Shown here one piece after another: positions 20,628 to 30,950 of a stretch of 43,676 bases of DNA (position 1 is the first letter of the stretch; each line of letters opens with the position of its first letter). This DNA is from a virus, in IMG/VR virus record IMGVR_UViG_3300037119_008430, positions 1 to 43,676 of that record; one strand, written 5' to 3'. The position numbers were made by a program, and so were the translations under genes. Under the pieces are notes generated by a model that did no database searches, was not told the origin of the DNA, and was given only the letters and a program-made list of their open reading frames with translations.

Positions 20628-20983
20628 AGCGAAGTCCGCGTCGTCTCTTCTTGTATCGGCTCGCCGTGAGTATGCGGAAGTGGAATGTGGACGCCCTCGG
20701 CCGCAGCCTCACGGCGAAGCAGTTCATGGGATGGGAAGCGTATGCTTCGCTGGAACCATTCGGGCAGGATCACTGGGATTCCCTGTTCGCGAGTATCGTG
20801 CAGATGATTCATAACATGGCAGTCGATGTCAAACATCGTAAGCCGCTGGATGAATTCAGATTGCAATATAAGGAGGTCGAAGACAAACCAGTTCAGTCGC
20901 CGATCAAACAAACCTGGCAAGAGAAGAAAGCAATCGGCATGATCATCGCAGCTGCGTGGAACCAGAAGGGGAAGGATCTGTAA
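20621..20983 (+). CDS. tail assembly chaperone, frameshift extension (gpT-like)
   Basis: This -1 frame continues from the slippery site: CGA at 20621 follows AAC in the shifted reading, giving a 120-residue extension and a fusion of about 240 residues with the short form. It has no good start of its own; only a TTG at 20651 without a ribosome site or an internal ATG at 20672. The sequence RKWNVDALGRSLTAKQFMGWEAYASLEPFG matches the C-terminal domain of frameshifted tail chaperones, ending IAAAWNQKGKDL. The fusion recruits the tape measure during tail assembly. The stop directly abuts the tape measure GTG. Confidence 0.9.
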   Translation, partial: RLKRSPRRLFLYRLAVSMRKWNVDALGRSLTAKQFMGWEAYASLEPFGQDHWDSLFASIVQMIHNMAVDVKHRKPLDEFRLQYKEVEDKPVQSPIKQTWQEKKAIGMIIAAAWNQKGKDL

Positions 20984-23900
20984 GTGGATATAGGCACACT
21001 GACAGGCCATATCGTACTCGAAGATCAACTGTCCAGCGGAATGCAGCTGGCAGCCACGCAAGTTCGGAAATTCTCCCAAGAGTTTGATTTGGCGATGGGC
21101 GTGACGATCACCGCCGCAGCCGGCGCGTTCGCAGCGGTTGGTACGATTACCACGGCCATCATTGCACTTGGGAACAAAGGTTCTGTCCTCAACGATATTG
21201 AAGAGTCGTTTGATCGTCTCGCGAAAGCAGCTGGGTCCAGCGGCAAAGAACTGTTTGATGCCTTCAACGAAGGCGTCCAGGCCACTGTTGATTCCGCGAA
21301 AATCATGAAGTCGACGACAGTATTGTTGTCGAGCGGCATGAAACTGACCACGGATCAAGCGAAACTTCTGGCTCAATCGGCTCGGGAGTTGGGCAAGGCC
21401 ACCGGCACGGACGCCGCGAGTGGCCTCCAGACTTTAAGTCAGGCGCTGGCTACCGGAAACACTCGAGCGATCCGTCGGCTTGGCATTACCATTGACATGG
21501 TGCAGAAGGAGAAGGAATTCGCTGCATCGATTGGTAGAACTCGTGCCGAGCTGAGTCAGGCTGGCATCACGGAAGCACGACGAGTCGCGATCTTTGAAGC
21601 GTTAGAGAAGCGGATGCAGTCAACTGGCGTATCCGCACTCACCTTCAAAGAACGCATGCAACAGGCGACAGTCGCCGTTGGCAACTGGTTTGATGACCTC
21701 GCGAAGGGTGTGGCTAAATCCACTGCCGTCAACAAGGCATTTGACGACGTGCGCAAAGCACTCGTTGACGCCTTCGGTGATTCCACGCAAACACTACTCA
21801 AGACTATCCTTGGGTGGGTAGACGATTTCGCGACAGGAGTCAGTCGCGTCGCTCCTGTTGTCATCAAGATATTTGGCGATATCAAGGATGGTATTGTTGG
21901 TATCTGGAACTGGCTTGTTGATTTCAACGAGCGGTGGCAGATCACAAGCACACTTGTTTCCATTGCCAAGACTGCGTGGGGGTTGCTCGAGAAAGCATTT
22001 ACTTTCGTACGTTTTGCTGTTGAAGCTGTTATCAAGGCGTGGTCATCCATGCCCGAGTGGCTCCAGAAGCTGACGAAGGGTGCTCTGGAAGCAACGCTTG
22101 CCGCCACCGCCTATGGTGTGGCGATCTACGGCGTGACGATCCCCGCCAGAGCACTGATCGATGCAGTTGATCAAACGATCAACATCCTTGGTAATTTCCT
22201 AAGTGGTCTTGCTGGCGGAGTCGTCATCTACGATAAGATTACGTCAGCGACAGTGCTGTTTACAAGAGCACAGAATTTCCTCACGGCATCCACACTGGCC
22301 GCGCAGATCAACATCACGGCGTTGATTGCGAAGTTCGTCGGGCTAGATGCCGCAACGAAGTTCGTGACGGCGAGCACGGCATTATTTGGTACGGCACTGA
22401 ATGTTGCCCTCGGCGTTGTGTTGCCACTTGTTACTGCGATCGGTCTGTTGTACATGTCACTTGGGGAACTGAAGACCGCATTCAGTGAACTCGGGCAACA
22501 CTCATTCTGGGAAACAATTTCAGCAACGAACACCGATAACTGGGTGCGCCGTCTCATCGGATGGGGTGACGAAGCGCAGCGCATGAAGAATCGAACAGTT
22601 GATGCGTTCGATATGGTTGCCGATGCGCGGAAGCGTATGGATGCGGACTTGTCCGGAGCCACTCTCGCCAACGAGGTGGAAGAACTGCGTCTTGCATGGC
22701 ACCGAATGTCACCGACAATGCAGAAGTCGGCGGAGGCCATCAAGAATGTTGGCGAGCAGGCGCTCGCGCTACGCGAGCGAGGCGGGCGGCTCCATCCCGA
22801 ACTGAAACGTCTGGCTGATATTGCGGAAGCGGCTCGTCCAAAGATTGGTGGACTTGGTGCGAGCTTCATTAAAGCAAAGGACGACACGACTCGATTCGCC
22901 GCGACACTCAGCGGATCGGCGCTGACGAAGCAGATCAAAGAGTTGGCAGAGGAAGTCGATCACGTTCGCAAGACAAAGGGTGATTTTGGGTTCAACATTC
23001 CGAAGTTGATCGAGACTGCGAAGACGATCGAATCCCTGCGGCTCCAAGGTGGAAAGCTGCCGCCGGTTCTGCAACAGATTCGAGATCAGTTCTTTTTCAT
23101 CCCTGATCTTGTGGCAGAAACTCGCGCGAGTATGTCACTGCTGTCCAGCCCACTCGCGCAGGTGACGAATCAACTGAAGACTGGCACGCTCGCGTGGTTC
23201 CAGTGGGTGACGGCGGTGTATGGTGCTATTGAAGCGAAGAAGCGATTCTTCAATACAATGCAAGCGCCGGACTTCTTGTTGCAGATGCCGAAGTTCCAAC
23301 AGCCTCTGGAGAAGACCCTGAGTCTGGTAGACTGGGACGCGCTCGAAGCCAATTCGACCCTGACGCTCCAGCAGATTGCCAACCGCCACAAGGCGACCTA
23401 CGAGGAGATGACGAAGCACCCGGAGCGGTACTCCAGCGCCACAATCGCGGCATTCAAGCGGATCGCCAAGGAGGCTCAGGACACGGCAGATGGTGTGACA
23501 ACCAACTGGCGGGCAGTTGGCGATAGCATGGTTTCCATGTTCGTGGCGATCGCCGACATCGCCGGTGATTCGATGAGTGCAGTCGCTCGGGCAATCGGCA
23601 CAGCGGCTGCGGCCGGCAAGGGTATGCGGGATTCCTTCGACGTCATGAAGGCGTCGTTGGCCGGTGGCAAGAAGGACTGGAAGAGTTTTGGAAATGCGGC
23701 AGTCGGTGCAGCCGGTGCTGCGGTCCAAGCGTGGGGGAGCATCCAGGCCGCGACTGATACCCTGGACCGAAAGAAAAACATTGCTGGTGGCGCCATGTCG
23801 GGAGCCGCTGCCGGTATGCAGATGGCTGGACCGTGGGGCGCACTCGTTGGTGCGGGCGTGGGTGCGCTCATCGGTGCGTTCCGCAACCGCGACGCGATGC

Positions 23901-25549
23901 GCGCCTACGACGAAGTGGCGCACGACATCGGTGTGCAGATTTCGGATGAGCTCGCGAAGACCATTCAGGACGAAGGCAACAAGCGTGGCGGCGGACAGAT
24001 GAACCGCTGGGCAACGGAAGTCCTGATGTTGGGTGAGATTATCGAAGATGTTGGGGGTGTGACTGAAAAGAATTTCGAAGGAATGGCGAAGCAGTTTTAC
24101 CAGGCACAGATATTCCTCCATGAAGGCACCATCTCAGTTGAGGAATTCGAGACAATGGCTGGCAAGGCGTTCCCGGCGATTGCCTCGTACGCGCTCGAGA
24201 TGGGTGGTCTCTGGAAGGGAACATTCCGTGACATGATCGACGAGATGGAGGACACGGGAACGGCCACGAAAGATCTCGCCGAACTCATGAAACGTGAGCT
24301 CTCGAAGCTTGGGCCGGCAACTGCAGCAGTTGCCAAGGGTCTGTCGTTCAAATTGGGCACTGCCTTCTCTGGGCTTGCTCCTGGGATTTCGGAAACGGAC
24401 GTCACATCGATCTCTGATAAGCTGACTTCCGGTGAACGACTCAGCCGTGATGAACAAGCGCGACTGGATCGCATCAAGAAAACGAATTCGCAGATCGTCG
24501 CGAACTATCAGGAGTCGTTCGACCGCGTCAGTCGCATTACGTTCATGTCGTTCGCGGCTGAGCTCGCGCACGGGACGAGCACGGTGGAAGCCATTCGCCA
24601 CCACAAGGATGCCATTGGTGAACTGATCGCGGCGTCGGATCGTTATGGCTTCGCGAACAATGCGGCCTACGAATCCCTCGCTCGGTGGAACAATCTCGTC
24701 GACTTCAACGCGCCACTTCTTGATCAGATGGGTGCGCTTGTTGATATTACCACTGTCCTTGAGAACACGGGAGGGTTGACCGCCGACACGTTCCACGATT
24801 TACAGGTGGAAGCCGCGTCCACTGTAGATGCTTTGGAAGCAAATGGCTTCACAGCAGCGGAGGCCTTGTCCACAGCAATTCCATTCCTCGAGATGGCCAT
24901 TGAGCTCCACGAAGAGCGTGGCTACGCGATCGATGCTGAGACGCAGGCCATGATTGATCAGGCCCGCGAGCAGGGCCTGCTGGCTGATAAGCAGCTCACG
25001 ACGAACGACATCTTGATGCAAGGTCTCAAGGCGTTGATTGAAGCCGTTGGCGGTGTATTACCTGAGGCGTGGAAAACCGCAGCTGCTGGGGCAAGAACTG
25101 CGGCAGAAAATATCGAGCGGAGTTTCAATGGAATCGAGATCGACCCGGTTCGGGTAGACGTGGAGTACAACTACGGCACACCGAGCGGGCCGAACGAGGG
25201 TGGCGGACCACAGTATGAGTCGGATGGCGGTGTGATCTATGCGGCACGTGGTCGACGCGTGCCGTTCGTGCCTCGTGGGTCTGATACCGTGCCGGCAATG
25301 CTCACACCGGGCGAGCGTGTGCTGTCTGTAGACCAGAACCGTGAATACGAACAGCGTTTGCGTGAAGGTGACCGACCGATCAAGTTGACTGTGCCGGTCT
25401 TCCTCGGGAATGATGTGATCAGTGAATACATCATTGAAACAACGTTGAAGAAATTGGAAAACAACGACGGTGGCGGTGCGCCTGTTGGACCGACCGATCG
25501 GATGGCGAAGGCATTGGCTGGACGGCTCTCTCAGTATCTGGCATCCTAA
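20984..25549 (+). CDS. tail tape measure protein, 1521 aa
   Basis: 1521 residues from GTG 20984, which directly follows the chaperone stop. It opens MDIGTLTGHIVLEDQLSSGM with a helical N-terminus and a membrane-like segment at ~40-62 (VTITAAAGAFAAVGTITTAIIAL). Further hydrophobic stretches include LFGTALNVALGVVLPLVTAIGLLYMSL and a Gly/Ala-rich GAAAGMQMAGPWGALVGAGVGALIGAF. The rest is long helical repeats with Gln/Glu/Lys, as in tape measures. The C-terminal GGVIYAARGRRVPFVPRGSDTVPAMLTPGERVLSVDQN is the standard tape measure end motif. It sets tail length and forms the channel across the inner membrane at infection. Confidence 0.95.
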   Translation: MDIGTLTGHIVLEDQLSSGMQLAATQVRKFSQEFDLAMGVTITAAAGAFAAVGTITTAIIALGNKGSVLNDIEESFDRLAKAAGSSGKELFDAFNEGVQATVDSAKIMKSTTVLLSSGMKLTTDQAKLLAQSARELGKATGTDAASGLQTLSQALATGNTRAIRRLGITIDMVQKEKEFAASIGRTRAELSQAGITEARRVAIFEALEKRMQSTGVSALTFKERMQQATVAVGNWFDDLAKGVAKSTAVNKAFDDVRKALVDAFGDSTQTLLKTILGWVDDFATGVSRVAPVVIKIFGDIKDGIVGIWNWLVDFNERWQITSTLVSIAKTAWGLLEKAFTFVRFAVEAVIKAWSSMPEWLQKLTKGALEATLAATAYGVAIYGVTIPARALIDAVDQTINILGNFLSGLAGGVVIYDKITSATVLFTRAQNFLTASTLAAQINITALIAKFVGLDAATKFVTASTALFGTALNVALGVVLPLVTAIGLLYMSLGELKTAFSELGQHSFWETISATNTDNWVRRLIGWGDEAQRMKNRTVDAFDMVADARKRMDADLSGATLANEVEELRLAWHRMSPTMQKSAEAIKNVGEQALALRERGGRLHPELKRLADIAEAARPKIGGLGASFIKAKDDTTRFAATLSGSALTKQIKELAEEVDHVRKTKGDFGFNIPKLIETAKTIESLRLQGGKLPPVLQQIRDQFFFIPDLVAETRASMSLLSSPLAQVTNQLKTGTLAWFQWVTAVYGAIEAKKRFFNTMQAPDFLLQMPKFQQPLEKTLSLVDWDALEANSTLTLQQIANRHKATYEEMTKHPERYSSATIAAFKRIAKEAQDTADGVTTNWRAVGDSMVSMFVAIADIAGDSMSAVARAIGTAAAAGKGMRDSFDVMKASLAGGKKDWKSFGNAAVGAAGAAVQAWGSIQAATDTLDRKKNIAGGAMSGAAAGMQMAGPWGALVGAGVGALIGAFRNRDAMRAYDEVAHDIGVQISDELAKTIQDEGNKRGGGQMNRWATEVLMLGEIIEDVGGVTEKNFEGMAKQFYQAQIFLHEGTISVEEFETMAGKAFPAIASYALEMGGLWKGTFRDMIDEMEDTGTATKDLAELMKRELSKLGPATAAVAKGLSFKLGTAFSGLAPGISETDVTSISDKLTSGERLSRDEQARLDRIKKTNSQIVANYQESFDRVSRITFMSFAAELAHGTSTVEAIRHHKDAIGELIAASDRYGFANNAAYESLARWNNLVDFNAPLLDQMGALVDITTVLENTGGLTADTFHDLQVEAASTVDALEANGFTAAEALSTAIPFLEMAIELHEERGYAIDAETQAMIDQAREQGLLADKQLTTNDILMQGLKALIEAVGGVLPEAWKTAAAGARTAAENIERSFNGIEIDPVRVDVEYNYGTPSGPNEGGGPQYESDGGVIYAARGRRVPFVPRGSDTVPAMLTPGERVLSVDQNREYEQRLREGDRPIKLTVPVFLGNDVISEYIIETTLKKLENNDGGGAPVGPTDRMAKALAGRLSQYLAS

Positions 25550-26364
25550 TGGCACACGAACTCTACTTCGCATATCCAAGCGACAATCTGTTAGCGACCG
25601 CGTCGTCTATTACCCTGTCCACTGGGACGGAGCTCGACGCCCAGTACGAACTAGACAAGTTATTCGACGGCACGTGGTACAATCCGTTCAAGGCCGTAGA
25701 AGATACGATTGCCATTGATATGGAGTGGAGCTCGCCGGTGTCGCCGGCACTCGCGATTCTCGGTAATACGAACATCACAGTTGCCGCGACTCTTCTTGGC
25801 CACACGGACGCGACGTTCGGCAGTGGCTTCCCAGATATTACCATCACCTTTGGGGTGCCGTCGGTCGACCCGTTTGGTTTCTTCACGTCACCATTTCAGG
25901 TGCCGTCGGTTGCGGCAAAGGCGCATTGGCGTCTTGTGGTGTCGGCGAATGCCTATCCGGTTATCATCGGTGAGTTGGGCTTGTATGCATCAGCTTTGGG
26001 GTTGTCACGCGCCTACAATCTGTCGTCTGCGAAACGTCTGCTTGGTGGAACAGTGTATTATGAGACGCCCGCGAAGGTTGGGTTGGCATACGAACAATCC
26101 ACTGCAGTGCGTACGATCGATGGATTCTTTATCGTACAGACCGATGCCGAACTCGCGACCGTGGAACAGCTGGTGGCGAAGACTCGCTTCCGTGCACGGC
26201 CATTCTTCTTAATCCCGCGGGCCTCTGTCGACGACGCATGGATGGTACGATTTACCCTGGATGAACTCCAGGTCGAGACGTATGGAAGCGGAGCACAGCG
26301 AATTAACGCGCCGATCATGATGTGCGGGCGCGGTCTCGCCCACGTGGATCCGGATACGATCTGA
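25549..26364 (+). CDS. distal tail protein-like, 271 aa
   Basis: 271 residues from ATG 25549 (TAATG overlap with the tape measure). It is strand-rich, with AVEDTIAIDMEWSSPVSPALAILGNTNITVAATLLGH near the N-terminus (galactose-binding-like jelly-roll content) and TVEQLVAKTRFRARPFFLIPRASVDDAWMVRFTLDELQVE near the C-terminus, a pattern seen in distal tail/minor tail proteins that cap the tube and bind the hub. Its position directly after the tape measure supports this. Its stop overlaps the hub gene ATG by one base. Confidence 0.7.
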   Translation: MAHELYFAYPSDNLLATASSITLSTGTELDAQYELDKLFDGTWYNPFKAVEDTIAIDMEWSSPVSPALAILGNTNITVAATLLGHTDATFGSGFPDITITFGVPSVDPFGFFTSPFQVPSVAAKAHWRLVVSANAYPVIIGELGLYASALGLSRAYNLSSAKRLLGGTVYYETPAKVGLAYEQSTAVRTIDGFFIVQTDAELATVEQLVAKTRFRARPFFLIPRASVDDAWMVRFTLDELQVETYGSGAQRINAPIMMCGRGLAHVDPDTI

Positions 26365-29300
26365 TGCTGAGCCTCCTGGCCCTCGGCGATGGTTTGAAAC
26401 GCGATTCGGCGATCGTATCCGGCGCAGCGGATCGTACGATCATGGTGTATTTTCGTTTGTCGTCCGTACCCACTGGCGGCGACTATCGGACTTACATGGC
26501 GTGGGTGAAGGATGCCGCGGGCGCGTACAACCAGTGGGACGGAGCCTACTCGTCGGCGGACACGAACGCATTTAGTGTTGGCTGGAACAATGGCACGACA
26601 GGCAACGACGTTGCGCAGCCGTTCACGCCGTCACTGAACAGGTGGTATCAGCTTGTGGTTGCGCGGCGGTCGAGTCTGAACACGCATCGGTATTATATCG
26701 ACGGACGCGAGGTGGGGCTGCGCGTGCTCGATATGTCGGCGAGCACGCTGGACACGCTGCGCCTTGGTTTCGACGAGTATTCCAACGATGCTGGCATGGA
26801 TCTCGCTCGGTTCCGCGAGTGGTCGGCGCTGCTCACGCCGAACGAAATCAAAGATGAGATGGGACATGCGACTGCCGTTCGCACGGCGAATCTCATCGCG
26901 GACTGTCCGCTGCTGTCTGACGCCCTGGACGTGTCTGGCAATGGAAATCACTTCACGGTCATGGGATCGCCGTCGTATTTCGCGACGCCGACGCTCGCGG
27001 TTCGCCCGTCTCCGTTCTACATTCGGCATTGGACTAACGGTATACCGACCGAGATCGACGACGCATACCTGTACGAGCGGACCGGTGAGCCAAGTGGCGG
27101 TGCAGATCCAATTGACGGAACGTATCCGGAAATCATCGCTGGCGAAGGCAAGATGACACTGACGGGGAGTGGCGGCCCGCACGGCGATGGGTTCTGGGAC
27201 CTCGGGCTGGCGTTTCCAAGCGCGGATTATTCGACAGGTGGTTTTTGGACCGAGTTTGGCAGCGACTATCCGGGGTCAGAATTTCATGACCTGACGAAAG
27301 GCCGTGCCGTGGTCTATTGGCGACCGATCACGCGGTTTTGGGAGGAGGTGATCCTGGGCGGCGTCACAGGTCCGTTGATGCACCTCTCGACGCGCGGTGG
27401 TTCGGTTCAGTCGGGAATTCAGCTGACATTTGATGCCGATGAGACTGGCGGCGTGCCAGATGACGTGATGGTGGATCTGCGCACGCATCGATGGAATAAC
27501 ACGACGATTAGCAGCGTCGGCTCCGCGGCCGTCAGCATCGGCTCGCGTGCGGAGCTGGAAAATGAGTGGCAGAAGTTCGAAATCGAGTGGCAGTGCGGCA
27601 CCGTGACTGCGGTGGCGGTTGATACCGGCACGGGCCACGAAGTGGAGACTATCGCGAACGGGGTTGGGTCAGTCACAGACGATGGCTGGATCCGGGTGTA
27701 CCACAAGAACCTCGGCACCGGCGCGCCACGCACGTTGATCTATGATCTGACCGGACTCCGATTGTTGGTGTATCGCGGTACGGATGGCGCGGCGAGCTTC
27801 CTGGGCGCGCAGCCGATCAACTCACAGATGAGTTTCTGGTGCGGCTACTATGGGATGTTTGGGCAGTTGTCGCACGTCGAGTTCTATGACGATTTGAATG
27901 AGTCTGAAGACGTCGAGCCGGAGGAGGTAGACGAACATCCCTTCACGCTTCCAGATGCACAGGGTGGTCTTGTTGGTCCACTTGTCAAGGTGCGGATCTA
28001 CAATCCATATCTTGACACGGAGTATGTGGCATCGACCCAGTGGATTCAGGACCCAATCGATTATTGGGGCGGATTTGCGGAAGCAAGCTTGCTGCGTATC
28101 GACGACATGGTCTACGCCACGTCAGATCGTAGTGGCCCACCTCAAATCACGGCACTGAGTTTTGAAATGTCCGACGTGCCTGATGGAAATACAGCCACGC
28201 CTCGCATTCGCACCTGGCTTGGTCAGATCGGTGCCCGTCAGCTTCGTCGGTGTGAGATTTGGGTGCAGATGATCACGGATACAGGTCGTCGAGCATTACT
28301 CGAGCCACTGACCGTGTTTCGTGGATACATCGAGGAATACGAGGGCCTGGACGACTTCCGTATGTCGTTCAGCTGCTTGTGTTGGATCAACCGTTTCAAA
28401 GACCGGCCCGTATTACCACACAAGATCGGTGATATCATCCCGGCAACGACAATACCGGAAGCGAGGGATCGACGAGTTCCACTGGCATTGGGGTCACTTA
28501 CGGATGAAGGTTCAGCAGAGGACCCACCTGTGTTCATTCAAGATGAGACAGGTCGTGGGTCAAACGGTGGCGCGTCTGGCTCGTCGTCGTTCAACCCAGA
28601 CGAACCTTTCAACACATTTGGAAATGTGATTGGGGCACCACCAGCACCTACCGGGCTGGCTATGGTTGAAGACTTTGGCGCAGGCACACTCCAGTTGGCT
28701 GGTCCAGACGGTCTTGCGCATGGCAGTGCCTGGCAGAACCAGTGGTGCTTTCAAGTCACGCGTATTCGCGCGGGAATGCCGCAGAGCGATCCGTTTCCAT
28801 TTGATCCAGGTGATGAATTTCTCACACTGACAGCGAATGATTCGGCGATCACGGCCACGTGCGCGGATGATGGCGATCCTGGTGACATCTATCGGTTCTA
28901 CATTGGCACGTCGCCCGTTGGCGGTGCGGGCGGTCGACCAACGATGACCCACTATATTGACACCACCGACCCAGTTACCGGCGTGCAGTTCACGGATAAG
29001 GAGATGTCATCGGGCGGAGTGCTGGCAACGAACACGCGATACTGGTGTGCTGCGTTGTGGGTTGCTGATGATGGTCGAACGGAACCATCCATCATTCACA
29101 TCACGCTACCAATTCCGTTCATCATGAGCCCCGGCTATAATCGACCGATTCGGTTTGCGTTCGTGCCACCAAGTGTAGCGGTGACAAACGGCGAATTCTA
29201 CATCGCCACCTATCCAAACAAGGATCATTTGTTTCAGAAGTTCAACATCGACGTCACGAACCTGAACACCGACCTCAATGTGCTCTGGGAGTGGGACCAC

Positions 29301-30950
29301 GTAACGCCAGGCACGGCAGTGGAAGGCATCACACAGCCGGTTGGCGTGATTCCTCCCATTTATCTAGGACTTGGCGTGATCCCTGACAACGAGGGGTTTC
29401 TTGGTTGGGGCGCATTCCTTTTGTCTGGTCGGCCCTGCAAGGAGTTCATTTCATCGTACATCGTTGGAAGCGAGGTCTTTGGGACGGGCCGTCTCGACGA
29501 GGGTTTTTACAATACCCTGATCGCTGCTCCAGGGAAAGGACAGTGGAACACACGATTCGGTCCAGATGAATTTATCACGGTGAACATCGATGGCGAGGAA
29601 CACCGCCTCTACATGATGTTCATCCTCAATTCCCCACTGCTCGATACAGTGGTTGGGGCTGACGCAGCAGGCAACGCAGTGACGCAGTCGGATTTTCGTG
29701 TGAACATCCGCGGGATGGACGACGCAAAAGATGGCAGCGGGGCCGTGATTACGTCTGGATACGAACAACTTCCAATCTTACTCCGACAATTGTTGATCGC
29801 GGATACGCCATCGATGGCCGAACCATTTGACCAAGATCCGCAGTTTCGCGATGGCACGTCGAAGGTCGACGATTTTTCCTTCTCGCACGCGCAAGACGAC
29901 GCGGCAGTCGCAGTCCCATCTGGCCCAGCGGCGGCTCGATGGATCGCCACAGGCATTACGGTTCAGGAATTGCTTACGGAGTGGGCCGTATCCATGCGGG
30001 CGCGAGTCTATACCGATGAGTTCGGCCAGTTCGGAGTGTGCGTGACCAACCCTAACGGTGACCCAGAATACGACATCGTTGAGGCGAAGGAAGTCATCAA
30101 AAAGACATTTCGATTTCGCGACTCGATTCAAGGCTACGGACATCGTGTGCCGTTCCGCTACAACCCACGATACAGCCTAGATGGAAGTGAAGAATTAGTC
30201 GACGCAGATGAAGTCAGCTCACCGAGTGCGATTACAGAATCTGATGAAGACATCACGCTCTCTGAACATCTTCTTTCTTGGCGACGAGGTCTCAGTACAT
30301 CGCGACAGGTGGCTCGTTCGATACTTCGCGAGTCGGAACAGATGCCCCGTGATGTTAGTCTCGATTCTGTGCTCCACTTCCTCACGCGGGCACCTCTTGG
30401 TCGACGTGTTTCGATCACGCATTCCGAAGGTCCGCAAGCCGGGGGGTGGACAAATCAAATCGTTCAGGTTCTTGGAAAACGACTGAGTCCACAGGCACTC
30501 ACCGTAGGACTTACATGCCTGGACCTACGGCGCCAGGTTGGCGAACTGACGTGGCTAGACTTTGAGGGATTTATGCCTACATCATGGGGTGGTGGGTCGC
30601 GTATCGATTCATTGCTGAACGACGGAACCTACGACGTATTTCCAAACTGGATCTACTTGACCTACGATTGGGACGCGATCCCGAGCACCCATGGTCTGCG
30701 TTTGAGGGCGACCCTGGCTACCGACGCCGGCACAGTGCGGGCGGCTGTGTATGCGTCGACCGACCTCGCCACAGTGGTCGCGCAGACGGCGACACATAAC
30801 ACCAGCACGTTGACGGAGGTCGCGGTGGTGGATATTCCAAGGCCAGTTGGGGACGGTGAAGTGCGATACATGATTCGTCCAATTCTTGCGGGTGGTGCCG
30901 TGATCGCTGACGCTCGAGGAATTGTTGCGATTGAGGGCTACGAACTGTGA
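26364..30950 (+). CDS. large tail hub/tip protein with N-terminal LamG-like domain, 1528 aa
   Basis: 1528 residues from ATG 26364 (TGATG overlap; the ATG 26322 would overlap the previous gene). Residues ~15-200 form a concanavalin/LamG-like fold (RTIMVYFRLSS, RWYQLVVARRSS, HRYYIDGREVGLRV, LRLGFDEYSNDAGMDLARFREWSALLTPNEI, LSDALDVSGNGNHF). A second sandwich-like region follows at ~230-500. The central HPFTLPDAQGGLVGPLVKVRIYNPYLDTEYVAST and LTVFRGYIEEYEGLDDFRMSFSCLCWINRFKD look like a tail hub domain. A fibronectin-like APPAPTGLAMVEDFGAG follows, and a late RVYTDEFGQFGVCVTNPNGDPEYDIVEAKEVIKKTFRFRDS. It probably forms the tail tip and carries glycan-binding modules. Confidence 0.75.
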   Translation: MLSLLALGDGLKRDSAIVSGAADRTIMVYFRLSSVPTGGDYRTYMAWVKDAAGAYNQWDGAYSSADTNAFSVGWNNGTTGNDVAQPFTPSLNRWYQLVVARRSSLNTHRYYIDGREVGLRVLDMSASTLDTLRLGFDEYSNDAGMDLARFREWSALLTPNEIKDEMGHATAVRTANLIADCPLLSDALDVSGNGNHFTVMGSPSYFATPTLAVRPSPFYIRHWTNGIPTEIDDAYLYERTGEPSGGADPIDGTYPEIIAGEGKMTLTGSGGPHGDGFWDLGLAFPSADYSTGGFWTEFGSDYPGSEFHDLTKGRAVVYWRPITRFWEEVILGGVTGPLMHLSTRGGSVQSGIQLTFDADETGGVPDDVMVDLRTHRWNNTTISSVGSAAVSIGSRAELENEWQKFEIEWQCGTVTAVAVDTGTGHEVETIANGVGSVTDDGWIRVYHKNLGTGAPRTLIYDLTGLRLLVYRGTDGAASFLGAQPINSQMSFWCGYYGMFGQLSHVEFYDDLNESEDVEPEEVDEHPFTLPDAQGGLVGPLVKVRIYNPYLDTEYVASTQWIQDPIDYWGGFAEASLLRIDDMVYATSDRSGPPQITALSFEMSDVPDGNTATPRIRTWLGQIGARQLRRCEIWVQMITDTGRRALLEPLTVFRGYIEEYEGLDDFRMSFSCLCWINRFKDRPVLPHKIGDIIPATTIPEARDRRVPLALGSLTDEGSAEDPPVFIQDETGRGSNGGASGSSSFNPDEPFNTFGNVIGAPPAPTGLAMVEDFGAGTLQLAGPDGLAHGSAWQNQWCFQVTRIRAGMPQSDPFPFDPGDEFLTLTANDSAITATCADDGDPGDIYRFYIGTSPVGGAGGRPTMTHYIDTTDPVTGVQFTDKEMSSGGVLATNTRYWCAALWVADDGRTEPSIIHITLPIPFIMSPGYNRPIRFAFVPPSVAVTNGEFYIATYPNKDHLFQKFNIDVTNLNTDLNVLWEWDHVTPGTAVEGITQPVGVIPPIYLGLGVIPDNEGFLGWGAFLLSGRPCKEFISSYIVGSEVFGTGRLDEGFYNTLIAAPGKGQWNTRFGPDEFITVNIDGEEHRLYMMFILNSPLLDTVVGADAAGNAVTQSDFRVNIRGMDDAKDGSGAVITSGYEQLPILLRQLLIADTPSMAEPFDQDPQFRDGTSKVDDFSFSHAQDDAAVAVPSGPAAARWIATGITVQELLTEWAVSMRARVYTDEFGQFGVCVTNPNGDPEYDIVEAKEVIKKTFRFRDSIQGYGHRVPFRYNPRYSLDGSEELVDADEVSSPSAITESDEDITLSEHLLSWRRGLSTSRQVARSILRESEQMPRDVSLDSVLHFLTRAPLGRRVSITHSEGPQAGGWTNQIVQVLGKRLSPQALTVGLTCLDLRRQVGELTWLDFEGFMPTSWGGGSRIDSLLNDGTYDVFPNWIYLTYDWDAIPSTHGLRLRATLATDAGTVRAAVYASTDLATVVAQTATHNTSTLTEVAVVDIPRPVGDGEVRYMIRPILAGGAVIADARGIVAIEGYEL

